DNA from: Phaeotremella fagi | Lineage: Eukaryota; Basidiomycota; Tremellomycetes; Tremellales; Phaeotremellaceae | Length of the DNA: 64,000 nt | NCBI GenBank assembly: GCA_001599715.1 | Contig: BCHU01000011.1 | Span: forward strand, 868,001-932,000 | Direction of reading: 5' to 3' | Shown here: positions 9,720 to 22,458 of the stretch, in pieces | Position numbering within the stretch: the first letter of the stretch is position 1 | Layout of the letters: each line of letters opens with the position of its first letter | Program-made: the position numbers and the translations under genes | The notes under the pieces: generated by a model | Databases searched by the model: none | What the model saw: only the letters and a program-made list of their open reading frames with translations | Told to the model about the DNA's origin: nothing

Positions 9720-12245
9720 ATGTCTGAAATTCAAGAATCATCATCACCCTCCACTGTTCCCATAACGATCCCCAACGAAACTACCGCAACCGGAACCTCG
9801 AATCCCACTCCCAAATCGAAACCCAAAACCTCACGTAAATCCCATCGAAGAGCTCGACCACGTAGACGCGGAACAGGCTCTGATACCGATGATGAGCATC
9901 CTGGTTCAGCCTCCGGTTCAGCCTCAGGATCAGGATCAGGATCAGCTTCTGATGGATCTCCATCAGAGGATGAGGAGGATGCTGATGAAGTTGAGAATCT
10001 CGTTCATGATTCTAAACCAAAATCATTAGATGAGAGGGGAAAAGATAGTGTCAACGGGGAATCACCCGCCCAAATTTCTTCTAAAACTAAGAAGGAATTG
10101 ACGGAGGAAGGGCTGAAGAAGAAAAACGAGGCTTTGGAACGTAAGAAGGAGAAGCAGAGGGCTAGGAGGAAGGAGATCAAGGAATTGAAGAGAAGGGAGA
10201 GGGAGACTGTTGGGGCTTCGGAAGTGAAGGGCGGCGAGGGCGAGCCTGTTGAAGATAAAGGGAAGAAGAAGAGACAGAATAAAAATAAAGATTCTCAACA
10301 CGATGCTGAAGTTGATTCTCTCGTCGCTTCGACTTCAGCACTTACCGTCAACTCCCAACCCCAATCCCAATCTGAACCATCAACCTCAAACCCGAATCCA
10401 ACAACCAAACTTCCTCCCCGTGCACCCAGAAATTTCCCCAACACCAACAACAACAACAATCGAGAAGCCTACACGCAAAAAATCGCTTCCGACGTCAAAT
10501 TCACACCTAAACTAGGTGGTTTCTGGACCCACGATCATCGATTGTTCGAAGATGGGAAAGTCGGTGAAGGGGGTTTTAGCGGTATGAGGGAGATGAGTGG
10601 GTTTTGGAGGGGGAGAGTCGTTCCTCGTGGGCATGGGAATGGGAATGGTAGAGGTGGGTTTAGGGGTAGAGGGAGAGGTGGGTTTGGGATGCAGCAACAC
10701 CAACAACTAGCGATACCGATTACGAATCGTGAGATCGTACCGATTAACTCGGGGGATGATGTTCAATTCGATAAGGAGGGGAGGAAATTGACGGAAATGG
10801 ATAAATTGGAATTGGAGCTTCAGAAACGGGAACGTGAACGAGAACTTCAACGTCAGAGGGAGAAGGATAGGACGCAAGAGAAGGAATCTAGTGAATCTGC
10901 ACAGGTTGAACAATCGAATGAGGTCCAATCGGTATCCCTGGAATCGGTTCCAAAGGAAACGAAACCAATCTCGGAAACGTCCATCGTTTCGCACCCACCA
11001 TCCTCTGAACGTCGATGGGGACATGAAGCTTTTGAGGAAGTCAGTAAAATCGATCAAAGGATTTTAATGAATCAACAGAGATTCTTGAATAGGGGTCGAG
11101 GTCGTGGTAGAGGTTTCGGATTTGGATTCGGATTCGGTCGTAAGTCAGATCTAGTGGTGTTACATGTTAGATTTACTAACTTGATGGGTTTAGCTCGTGG
11201 TGGACCTCCTTTCCATAACCATCACCCTCATCAACGACCTGTTCCTAATGTTCTCACACCTGGTTCGACACCTGATCGATCTTCTAACAATCAATTACCT
11301 GTCGAAAGTAAATTGATGGAGGGGACGACGCAAAAGGATGAAAAAGTTATCACCCAACCTAACGTCGATTCGTTACTTGAAACCTTTAACAGTGTCCGTG
11401 TCAAATTACCTGGTACTTCTGAGGAGATCCTTGAACCTACACCAGTGGCATCGGAACCCACGCCTCCGATTGAAGACATCCACGTTGTCAATGATCAACC
11501 GTTGTCTACTGCTTCATCAATCGTTAACTCTAGCGGTAACGGAATTAATTCACCGATCCCATTCTATGGAGGTTCACCTCAACCTTATCCAACTTTAGCT
11601 GGACCAGGGACAGGTGGCACGGGCTCAGAAAACGGTTCGATCTCGTCTTCAAGTCATTTCCAAATCCCCCCTGTCAACATGAACGTCAACGGGATGTTGC
11701 CCCAACCTGAATTCTACCATTCACCGCTGAACCAACAGTTTAGACCTAACGTTAATCCTAACCCAGCTCAACAAATGATGTTCAGACATCAAAACGGTTA
11801 TTCGAATACTCAGAACGGATTCAATTATCAGAACCATAATAATGTTAATGTTAATCCTTATCAACAAAGAGGTTATAACAACAACCAACATCAATACGTT
11901 GATAGGAATATGAACGGTTCACCGTTTTATGGTAACAACGTCAACGTCAACGTTAATTCGAATTATCAACAGAATCAGAACAACGCTAACGTTAACGGGT
12001 ATTTCGTCCCTGCTCGTTCGTCAAAGGTCTCGATTCGTGCGCCTGATTCAAAAGACGGCGAGGGGGTTAATGGGATGGAACCTAATGTTGGTGGGAATGT
12101 TTATCAACAACAGCAACAGCAAGCGGAATTTTATTATAATCAACAACAACCTTATGGAGAAGTCTATTATGATCAGTCGCAATGGGGTAATGGGAACGGT
12201 GGGACTCAGTTTTATGCGGGTAATGGAGAGTATGGAGGGTATTAG
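9720..12245 (+). CDS. Barentsz/CASC3-type (Btz domain) protein
   Basis: Two coding exons, 9720-11139 and 11194-12245, give 823 aa. The 54-nt intron (GTAAGT...TACTAAC...TAG) is in frame without a stop, so an unspliced reading is also open. N-terminus: basic and acidic low-complexity tracts. Middle: a Btz-like signature split in two parts, 'FTPKLGGFWTHDHR' near residue 260 and 'RRWGHEAFEE' near 435, separated by Gly/Arg-rich RGG-like stretches and a charged coiled coil. C-terminus: Asn/Gln/Tyr-rich and prion-like. In animals the Btz region clamps eIF4A-III in the exon junction complex, so an mRNA-binding role is expected, but the identification rests on short motifs. Its role in exon junction complexes here is inferred. 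Confidence 0.7.
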   Translation: MSEIQESSSPSTVPITIPNETTATGTSNPTPKSKPKTSRKSHRRARPRRRGTGSDTDDEHPGSASGSASGSGSGSASDGSPSEDEEDADEVENLVHDSKPKSLDERGKDSVNGESPAQISSKTKKELTEEGLKKKNEALERKKEKQRARRKEIKELKRRERETVGASEVKGGEGEPVEDKGKKKRQNKNKDSQHDAEVDSLVASTSALTVNSQPQSQSEPSTSNPNPTTKLPPRAPRNFPNTNNNNNREAYTQKIASDVKFTPKLGGFWTHDHRLFEDGKVGEGGFSGMREMSGFWRGRVVPRGHGNGNGRGGFRGRGRGGFGMQQHQQLAIPITNREIVPINSGDDVQFDKEGRKLTEMDKLELELQKRERERELQRQREKDRTQEKESSESAQVEQSNEVQSVSLESVPKETKPISETSIVSHPPSSERRWGHEAFEEVSKIDQRILMNQQRFLNRGRGRGRGFGFGFGFGRKSDLVVLHVRFTNLMGLARGGPPFHNHHPHQRPVPNVLTPGSTPDRSSNNQLPVESKLMEGTTQKDEKVITQPNVDSLLETFNSVRVKLPGTSEEILEPTPVASEPTPPIEDIHVVNDQPLSTASSIVNSSGNGINSPIPFYGGSPQPYPTLAGPGTGGTGSENGSISSSSHFQIPPVNMNVNGMLPQPEFYHSPLNQQFRPNVNPNPAQQMMFRHQNGYSNTQNGFNYQNHNNVNVNPYQQRGYNNNQHQYVDRNMNGSPFYGNNVNVNVNSNYQQNQNNANVNGYFVPARSSKVSIRAPDSKDGEGVNGMEPNVGGNVYQQQQQQAEFYYNQQQPYGEVYYDQSQWGNGNGGTQFYAGNGEYGGY
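11140..11193 (+). other. In-frame 54-nt intron of the Btz gene
   Basis: GTAAGT donor, TACTAAC branch site and TTTAG acceptor. It contains no stop and its length is a multiple of three, so unspliced and spliced mRNAs are both translatable. Confidence 0.65.
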
Positions 12246-12559
12246 AGTGTGTGGTGGAGAATTAATTCGTGTTTTGTTCTTGAGCTTATTACAAATTTCA
12301 AAGTTTCCTATAAATCAGAGTGTTTGGTTGGTTGCATGGATGCATGTATGCATGTATGTGAGACTGAGATGAGATGAATTTCCAATAAATAAATGCTAGA
12401 TCTATTGGTCCGATTGGTTTGGTGGAGGGCGGGGTTGTAGCGCTAAATCCGACCTCACCGGGTCAACGTTACCGGTGTGGTGTGGTGGGTGGTACGGTGA
12501 GAAAAGCTTAAGTGGACAAGGGGATCTCTTTCAACTACAACATCCACCAAACAAACACA
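12246..12559. other. Intergenic, malate synthase upstream region
   Basis: Contains the 3' end of the Btz gene (a plausible AATAAA at about 12385) and the promoter of the malate synthase gene. No other feature is seen. Confidence 0.45.
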
Positions 12560-14781
<2,222 letters not shown>

Positions 14782-14953
14782 GTGGTGAGGGTTTGGATTG
14801 CGGGGGTTGAGGGTTCTTTGTTTGATTGTATTATATTCGCGATGAATGGTTCGTTTCGTGTGCTTGGACAGTGCTGCACAGGAAGGGCAAAGTCGTTTTC
14901 CATTGGCAATTGCAGTATTTTCTGCTGGAAATGTAGCACAGGAGTAATATCAT

Positions 14954-15494
14954 TCAAATTCGAATCTCTCCAAACAACAAATCCCCTTCCCCCTCCCCCT
15001 CCCCCTCTCCAGGACGAGGAACATGACTTTCAGAAACCAATAACCCAACAACAGAATAATGACAACGAATAATAAACCCAGAATACTCTTTCAAACAATC
15101 CCTAATCAACGAATCAGGTAATCTCCCATATCTCAACAACAGATCCTGATATTCGGGGTGGGTTGATAGATAGATCGACATACTTCTTGATGATCTTTCG
15201 ATGTCGGAATGCAGAGTTCTCGGTGGTATCTCTTGGATTATCTCGGCGTATTGCTCGAATTCTTCGGATTGAAAAGGGTCTACGTGCAGATTTTCAGTAC
15301 AGTATTTCTTTTTCTGTTGAGGTATGGTGGAAGGGAATTTGGGTATTGCTCTACTCACTGGTTAGGAGGGTTTGATACCTTGGATAATTGTTTAAACTAT
15401 TTCTTGGGGATTGGATTTCAGTGGTTGAAATCGTTCTGGAGAGTGAGGTTTGGGTAGTGACAGGTCCTGTCAGTCGGGTGTTGTTGTCTGTCAT
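14954..15494 (-). CDS. Hypothetical protein, family III copy 1
   Basis: Two exons, 15359-15494 and 14954-15279, join in phase (462 nt, 153 aa). The join removes a 79-nt intron with a GTGAGT donor. It is recognisable as the first of three tandem paralogues by a core 'YL......F...L...G.....(V/I)R.CLKEY..(L/F)I' near the C-terminus. An extra Gly-Glu repeat tail follows ('GEGEGEGEGD'), encoded by a CCCCCT/CCCTCC run. No known domain or signal sequence. The core is likely helical; the N-terminus is Ser/Thr-rich and probably disordered. Confidence 0.55.
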
Positions 15495-16051
15495 TGCCAA
15501 GTGTTGAAGCCCAATGAATTCGGAGACGAACTTTGTCTTGTTGATCTAAGAGATCGAAATTGGATACTGCGCCCTAAAGCAACTGAGGAAATGCGCTTTG
15601 TGTCAATCCTTTCTATTGATTTCGTTTCGTAAGAAGACCGAGAGCGCTTCTTGTATCTCGATTGGCGTTGGCGTACATTTTTTCTCAAGAAGGCGAAAGG
15701 ATTTTGTTTTTTGTCATTTAGTGGATCACCTTATTTTCTGGAGAGGGGGGATAGTAGAGAGTAACGGATATATTACTGGCACGTACTTTATAGAAACCGC
15801 ACTGCAAGTTTGACTTCGCGGTTCTGTTTTTAGCTCTGTGTCGTTTTACTCGTTTTGCATCGATCAAAAGTAACCACAGCCACATTGATGGCTCTCTCCG
15901 TAGTTGCTAATGCCATGGCCGTTACAAATGGAGCAGGAAAGAACGAAATACACATTGGATTTTGTTGAAACTTTCATACTCCTCAAATGTTCACATCTCT
16001 CACTACAAACACTATCAATACCGCACTATAACCAACAAGAACATCAACCAA
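15495..16051. other. Intergenic, no gene seen
   Basis: Between family III copies 1 and 2. It should contain the copy 1 promoter and copy 2 terminator. No additional copy of the family core was found. Confidence 0.45.
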
Positions 16052-16462
16052 TCAACGTCCACCACGAGTTGAGCCTCGATGAGCACTGACGAGCAGCCCA
16101 GCATACTCTCTTAGACAAGCTCTAACCTCATCTGAAGGTGTGCCATAGTTAGTCAAAGCCACACTGAATCGAGCATCAGATCTTAGATATCGGCTAACAC
16201 TTTGACGGTGGCTGAGACGGTTGTATAATACGTTTGGATCAGTATCTTCCATGATTTGAGCAAATGCAGAAAATGTTGTCCTATCAAAGATACTTTCTGA
16301 TTATTTTTCAACCAAGTCAGTGTTGGATCTCTTATAGATTTGACGACATAGATTTCAACACTTACGCAGTTCAGTGAAGGTTCGATGAGTTTGGATTTTA
16401 TCTCGAGCCTCCTGTATCTGTGGGCTAACGCTTTCTGTACTTGTGTCGAATATATAGGGCAT
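16052..16462 (-). CDS. Hypothetical protein, family III copy 2
   Basis: Two exons, 16366-16462 and 16052-16296, sum to 342 nt (113 aa). The upstream exon is supported because the joined protein ('DRTTFSAFAQIMED') then aligns with copy 3 ('DRRDQAIFLAFSAAMDK') in the same position. The core 'SRYLRSDARFSVALTNYGTPSDEVRACLREYAGLL' is the best family match. It ends in a short Arg/Gly tail. Function unknown. Confidence 0.6.
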
Positions 16463-16990
16463 ATTTACCAAGGTGTATTTTGTTTCTTGATTCAATAAAT
16501 TTAGATTTTTGAGAGTTGAAGAAAGAAGAGGGAGGAGATAGCGAGATACTCAAGAATTCTTTATTAGAAACCCTTATCAGTCTAGGCCTCATGTTATCCA
16601 ATGAAGAAAGGATTGATCAACACTTATGACTCCGATTTTCAAGTCCGCCAGCTCATTGAATTAGAGACACAGTATCTCAAAGGAACTGGAATGATTGGTG
16701 AGACAACATGTTCACCTTTTTTCTTTTTTTGGTCAAGGAGAAGAAGAATAGATCAAAATAAAACCAGGACTGCTTGAGACGTTCAGGACGTGGGATTAAC
16801 GAGTAACAATTTGATTGTCGTGGCAGTAGTAGAGACCAGATTCCATGGGAATATATGAATTCTCGATAATCGATATTCCATTCCCAACCGGAAACTCCTT
16901 ATATTTCGCAATGGTGGCAGGGGAAGAGGGAGAGACAAAGAAATATAATTTTACATCAACTTCACATCACTCGCGCGACTCTTGACTCTT
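16463..16990. other. Intergenic, no gene seen
   Basis: Spacer between family III copies 2 and 3, of a length similar to the previous spacer (about 550 bases), as expected for tandem duplication. No RNA or exon recognised. Confidence 0.45.
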
Positions 16991-17412
16991 TCAATCACTG
17001 TAATCTACGTAAGAGTAGTATGAAGGGTAATGGTTATGGATGATCAACTGAGCATATTCTTTCAAACACGTTCTAACCTGTTCTGATGGCATACCAGTAC
17101 GATTTAAAACCCGTTCAAATTCTTCTTTTGACCGGAGGTATGTACTGACATTAGTCTCTTCGTCGAACGTGTTCCTTAACTGGCGTGCTCCTACTTTGTC
17201 CATAGCAGCGGAAAATGCCAGAAATATCGCTTGATCTCTTCTATCTGCAGTGAAGTCAGTCAGCATGATGGGTAAATGAAGATATTGAATGACTTGCCAA
17301 GAGAGGTGAAAAAGGGGTGGCGCTTGATTGTAGAATTTGCGTGCTTATATTCAATCGATTCGGTAGATCCTACAGGGAGGGTTGACACTTCATCGAGATG
17401 GTTGTGAGGCAT
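16991..17412 (-). CDS. Hypothetical protein, family III copy 3 with a GC-AG intron
   Basis: Two exons, 17298-17412 and 16991-17244, sum to 369 nt (122 aa). The 53-nt intron starts with GCAAGT and ends CTGCAG, a GC-AG intron; no GT donor gives an open frame there. The splice recreates 'SL-DRRDQAIFLAF', aligning with copy 2. The core 'STYLRSKEEFERVLNRTGMPSEQVRTCLKEYAQLI' is well preserved and the C-terminus is Tyr-rich. The function is not known. This is the upstream-most member of the array. Confidence 0.6.
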
Positions 17413-17915
17413 ATTGTATGTGGTTTCTGGTCGTTGATTTTCGTTGGGGTTAGTAAGAGAAGAGAAAGAAAGAAAGATAAACCAGAATAAAAGGTTTTCA
17501 TGAATACTACGAGGAATATTCACCAGGATAAGAAGAAACTTGTTGGGAGCCCGCAATCGCGATCAAGGGTGTATTTTAAAGGAGGTCGGTTTCCAGAGAC
17601 TTTGTTTGAACCACCCTGTATACATTCCTAAATCCCCATAGTGTTCCAATAAAGAATCGTGTATACTTACCTCAGATGAGCTTCGAATCGTTTTCTTGGA
17701 AACACGAGTGAACAGTCGTACTGAAAAAATAAGTGCAAGTGTAGAGTTCGCCAGATTTGATCAGTAGACCATTTCCACTGTCCATGGTCCAATGACAAGG
17801 TCGATTACTTAGAATCACGTCGATCAGTCACTGCGTATCCATAGAATTTTTTTCCATGTCCCATTTTCTTGCTGATGATATGTCGAGGCTGAATTTAGAG
17901 ATAAAAATGCATAGT
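17413..17915. other. Intergenic, no gene seen
   Basis: Holds the copy 3 promoter, with AG-rich runs near 17455-17480, and the 3' end of NDUFA1. No other feature recognised. Confidence 0.45.
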
Positions 17916-18415
17916 TTATGAAATACGTTCTGTACCCCAAGCTGAATTCGTTGCGAAATCTTTTGGAGCTATAGGTTCGGTCTGGATGATATCAGTGATT
18001 AGCATCGAACGTTCGAAAAGGGTAGAAAAGGCTAGAGAAGTGGACCAAGTAAGGACCCAGAACCTCAACTCACGCTCTGTCCACGCCATGAACCTGTCAA
18101 TCTTTCATCTCTGTTAATCATCATTTGATCCCATGAATCCATGTTATATCTAGGTGGCTGAAATGACGGATCATCAACACTAATTTCTTGATAAGATAGG
18201 ATACCCACCTTGCCATCGTTCGTTGCTCTTTTCGCTATTGAGAACAAAGTACCTGTAGCTCCAAACATGACGGTAACCAGAGCTTTTTCATTGGTCAGTC
18301 CAAGTTCCTCATTTTTCCTTGGGATTGCTTACCGAATGGAATAAGAGCCTTTGGGGGGTTAGCTTAGGATGGGAAAAGGAGATTGTTAAGGACTTACTTC
18401 GAATGGGACTGGCAT
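17916..18415 (-). CDS. NADH:ubiquinone oxidoreductase subunit NDUFA1 (9.8 kDa)
   Basis: Small multi-exon gene, ATG at 18415 and TAA at 17916-17918. Spliced, it gives a protein starting 'MPVPFEALIPF', followed by one membrane span, 'PPRYNMDSWDQMMINRDERLTGSWRGQS' and a C-terminus ending 'WGTERIS'. This is the pattern of the fungal NDUFA1 homologue, an accessory membrane subunit of mitochondrial complex I. The residues VGILSYQEIS... between 'NDGK' and 'PPRYN' belong to a 51-nt intron (18158-18208, GTGGGT...TTTCAG) that is itself open in frame; family alignment shows it must be removed. The last intron uses GTGAGT and joins 'GQS' to 'TEPIAP'. It diverges from GCD6 over 235 bases. Confidence 0.85.
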
Positions 18416-18650
18416 GGTGGTGATGTTGTTATTTGGTTAGATATCAAGAGATAGTCAGAGATAGATGGTACGGAAAAAGAACACTTCACGGTGTTGTTTT
18501 AAAAGTGGCACTAAATCACCACGTGGTTGCCACGTTATTTCCTCGAGTCAAGAAATGTTTAAATCAACTCATTGTCTTTTCAGAGAAATCGTTCAATTTC
18601 ACACTCAGATTCATTGGATTTTGGTAGAGATCCAAGAGAATATCCCAGCA
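18416..18650. promoter_or_regulatory. Divergent promoter of NDUFA1 and GCD6
   Basis: A 235-base gap between two head-to-head ATGs must hold both promoters. No clear TATA box was seen. Confidence 0.5.
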
Positions 18651-21332
18651 ATGCCGCCAAAGAAACAATCGACAAAACCAGAAACAAAACAATCCGTAAG
18701 TAAACTCCTCCATTTCCCTCCAATTTCCCCGAGATTAACGATGTTGAGTAGAAACCAGACGCTGTAGATGAACCACCACTTCAAGCTGTCGTCCTGGCAG
18801 ATTCTTATAACAGGAGATTCGAAGTTTTATGCCTGGATCAACCTAGAGTCTTGTTACCACTTTGTTCAACCCCTTTGTTGAGTTGGACTTTGGAATCCCT
18901 GTCGCTTAGTAAAGTTAAACAGGTTTTCATATTTTGTGGTGTCCACGCAGACAAGATAAAGGAGTTTGTTGCGTGAGTAGAATTATTCAAGGGGGTTCTC
19001 CACTGACACTCTGTCCACCTCAGCAACTCACCCTATCGATTTATTCTCGATATCCAATGTTTGACATCACAAACTGCTCATTCTGCCGGTGATGCGATTA
19101 GAGAACTTGACGCTATGCAGGTCCTGAATTCCAAAGCACCGTTTATTCTCGTTCATTCACCTTTAGTTTCGAATTATGACTTATCGAGGGTTGTTGAAGC
19201 TCACAAGAAAAGACGGGAGACGGATACGAATTATATCATGACTATGGGAGTTGGAAGAGGTGGTCGGTAAGTCCGAACTCATTTCACCAGATAGAGATGA
19301 AATTAACAAAAACTTGTAGACGTCATCCAGAATCTCCAATCTTATTAGTTCACCCACCAAGTTCAAGACTGCTTCATATCCTCTTCAATGCCCTCTCACC
19401 AGCAGCTGCCCACATCACCCTCCCCCGTAATCTATTCATCGATCCAGACGCCCGACCACCTCTAGAAGAAAATTACGAAATCTGGTCAGGAACTTCATCC
19501 TCCACCAATTCATCCGGTGGATACAGAGATTTAGGTGTTGACGTTTGTGAAATGGATGTTGCTGCTCTGTGCACTGAGAATTTCGATTATCACGATCTAA
19601 GAAGAGATTTTTTGAACGGTGTTTTGACTTCTGAATTGTTGGGTAAGAAGATTGCTGTGCATCTTGTTGGTGGAGACTTGGATTTGGGTGGGGTAGGGGG
19701 TGGGAGTGGGGAGAATGATGAAGACGAGAAAGTGGATGAGAGGAGTAGAGATGATGGGAGATATATTGATAGGGTTAGGGATACTAGGACGTTTGGGGAG
19801 ATTAGGTAGGTGAACCACAGGGTTACAGATGATTGAGATCTTAGTCGTGATGTTCTTCGTCGATGGGCTTTCCCGCTGGTTCCAGATCTCAATGAACCGG
19901 GAGGTGTTGAATATGAACTAAGAAAGGGTAATGTTTACGTTGCACGGGATAACGTTATTCTCTCTAGGTAAGTGCTGTACATCACCAACAACTGACAAGA
20001 AGAACAACGACAATCCTCGGTCCATCATTAATCGGTCCTCGCACAGCAATCTCAACATCGACATACATAACTCAATCAACTTTAGGACCAGATTGTTCCA
20101 TCGGTCCCAACACCCAAATATCCTTTTCCCATCTTTTCTCAGATGTCCGTATTGGCTCCAACTGTGTTATTGACGAATGTATGATTGGAGATTCTGTTAG
20201 GATAGGGGATAATGTCCATGTCGGGAGGGGTGCGCTTATAGGGAATGGAGTCAAGCTGGGTAAAGGAGCTGTTGTACCTGACTTCGCTAGGGTTGGTAGA
20301 GAGGCTTATGAGGAGGATGGATATGGGAGTGATAGCGATGATGAGGAGAAGGAAAAGGAGATCGTCGAACAAAGTCGTAAGTTAGCTGCGACTTTATCTA
20401 TTAACATAGCTAACGGACTCTAGCTGAACTTTTACGCATCCTTGGTCCTGATTCTATCGGTTTCCTCTGGCCTAACGAAGAAGAACAACCTAATTCCGAT
20501 AGTGAGGATGACGGAGATGATCCATATGAACGACCATCAAATAAGAAACTACTCCAACTAGGTCGATCACTATCAAATCTCTCATCAGCTTATCTCTCGC
20601 CGTCAACACTTTCAGTCGCAACCTCTTCCGAACAATCATCACCAGTTTCCGAAGCATCCTCAACCTCCTCGTTGGCAGCAATAACAAACCTAAATCTCGG
20701 ACCGTCAATCGCCCCAGAATTCCATCGTGAGGCGGTAGCATCGCTATCGAGAGCTTTCGATGAAGGTCATAGTGTCTCCAACGCTTTGTTGGAATTACGG
20801 ACACTGGTCATGGGTTATAACGCAGGTATCGATCGGGCTAGAGAGGAGGTTGTCAACTTCTTGATGAGTAAAGTTGGGGTTGAGGGGGGTGCACCGGTTG
20901 TTTTGAAGAATATGATCACGGTTTGGGGGAGATGGGGGAAGATGGCTGAAGATTTGGGTAGAGATGGGGCACAATTAGCATTAGATGTTCAGGTGGGTAG
21001 AAGGTTTCTTTGAAAGGCATTAGATACTGACCCAGGTTGGACTATAGGCATTCTGCGTGACCACCACCTCCCATTCACCATTCTTCGGAATTTTCTTACG
21101 AGCGTTGTACGAGATTGATTTACTGGATGAGGAATCGTTGATTGAATGGAGGTCTCTGTCGACGGCTAGAGGTGAAGGTGCGGCTAACGAGATGGAGAAG
21201 AAGGTTTGGTTGGAGGTTTACGGGAAAGGGAAAGTCTATGTTGATGTTTTGGAGGATATGGATAGTGGGAGTGAAGAGAATAGTGAGGAGGGGGAGGGGG
21301 AAGGGGACGAGGACGAGAGTGATGATGAGTAG
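18651..21332 (+). CDS. GCD6: Translation initiation factor eIF2B subunit epsilon
   Basis: Multi-exon gene from the ATG at 18651 (MPPKKQ...) to TAG at 21330-21332. N-terminal nucleotidyltransferase-like domain: 'LQAVVLADSYNRRFEVLCLDQPRVLLPLCSTPLLSWTLESL' and 'PFILVHSPLVSNYDL'. This is followed by left-handed beta-helix hexapeptides ('VRIGSNCVIDECMIGDSVRIGDNVHVGRGALIGNGV') and an acidic linker. The C-terminal W2/eIF5C-type HEAT region ends in an acidic tail ('EENSEEGEGEGDEDESDDE'). eIF2B epsilon is the catalytic guanine nucleotide exchange subunit that recycles eIF2 in the cytosol. Domain order is complete, so it looks intact. The acidic tail is longer than the usual aromatic/acidic boxes of the family. 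Confidence 0.92.
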
Positions 21333-21530
21333 TGGGTTATGGGATGAATAATGATATCTCTATATTGTTCCAAGGTGTCTCTATTTTTGCCACTAAGCGG
21401 AGAGTGACGTGCGTGGTTATGACATCTAATACAACCCAACCCGACCAGACCCATTTTCATCATCTCCATCCATACTTCTCATTGTCATACATTCAACACA
21501 ATACATATCTCCAAACAAAACAAATAGAAA

Positions 21531-22347
21531 ATGTCTTGGCAAGGTACGTCCATCCCTCCTCTACACCCAACGTAAAAAATCCCCAACAAAACCGAAGCCG
21601 CTGTGCACTCCATACCCAACTAACACTATACACACCAATCAGCCTACGTCGACGACCATTTAGTTGGAACTGGTAAAATCACCAAAGCCGCGATATTGGG
21701 TAAACAAGGTGGTATCTGGGCTACGTCTGCTGGATATGCCGTGGGTCCATCTCTTTCTTTTCCTTAATCTGGCAATTTCGGATTTGAAGAGACTGATGAT
21801 TGTTGTACAGTTGTCACAGAAAGAACAGGACGATATCACCAAGAATTATTTCGCTAATCCTGATGCTGTACGAGGTGGGTCAAAGTGTTTTGATTGGGGA
21901 TCAGGGATGGATACTGATATGAGAATTCGTATTCTTTTTTCTTCAACTCAAATTGGTTGACACTTCCCTTCCCCCTTTTTCTCCTGTTTCAATTTCTGAT
22001 TTTGGTTCGATAGCCTCTGGAATCCATGCTGCTGGATTCAAATTCATGACTCTCCAAGCTAACCCTGACGAAATCATTGGTCGTAAAGGGGTGAGTCATA
22101 ATTCTCTTCTCCGAGAAAATGTCATATTGAAAAATTGGACTGATCTGATCTATAGGAACGTGGAATTTTCATCATCCCAACTACACAAGCTATCTTAGTT
22201 GCTGAAGTGAGTTCAATCTTTCTCATAATAGGTAGTTGGGTTGGATTACTAATTGAAAACTTTTAGTACGACACCCCAGTCCCAGCTGGTGATGCCAACA
22301 TCGTCGTCAGTAAATTAGCTGATTATCTCAAATCAGTCAGTTATTAG
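21531..22347 (+). CDS. PFY1: Profilin
   Basis: Starts at the ATG at 21531 with an 'MSWQ' exon, the usual profilin N-terminus, and ends with 'DYLKSVSY' and TAG at 22345-22347. Exons give 'AYVDDHLVGTGKITKAAILGKQGGIWATSAGYA', 'FKFMTLQANPDEIIGRKG', 'RGIFIIPTTQAILVAEYD' and 'GDANIVVSKLADYL', the full profilin fold of about 126 residues. Profilin binds monomeric actin, poly-proline tracts and PIP2 to control actin assembly. Introns are short (GTACGT, GTGGGT, GTGAGT donors). It converges with the next gene, with only about 110 bases between stops. Confidence 0.92.
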
Positions 22348-22458
22348 TGTAGGTACACTTTAGGACAAGGGATGGGCAAGTTGAGATTTAGAAATGTGGA
22401 GTTCAAGTACAGTATACATAGGGGGAAGAAATGAATTAGTCTACCACCTTTACCAACC

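Noticed and set aside
12512..12559. Longer malate synthase N-terminus
   Set aside because: It begins at GTG; the first ATG is at 12560.
15280..15358. N-terminal sequence 'SRAIPKFPSTIPQQKKKYC' for family III copy 1
   Set aside because: It starts at a GTG inside a GTGAGT donor. The in-phase join with the upstream ATG exon shows that this stretch is intron.
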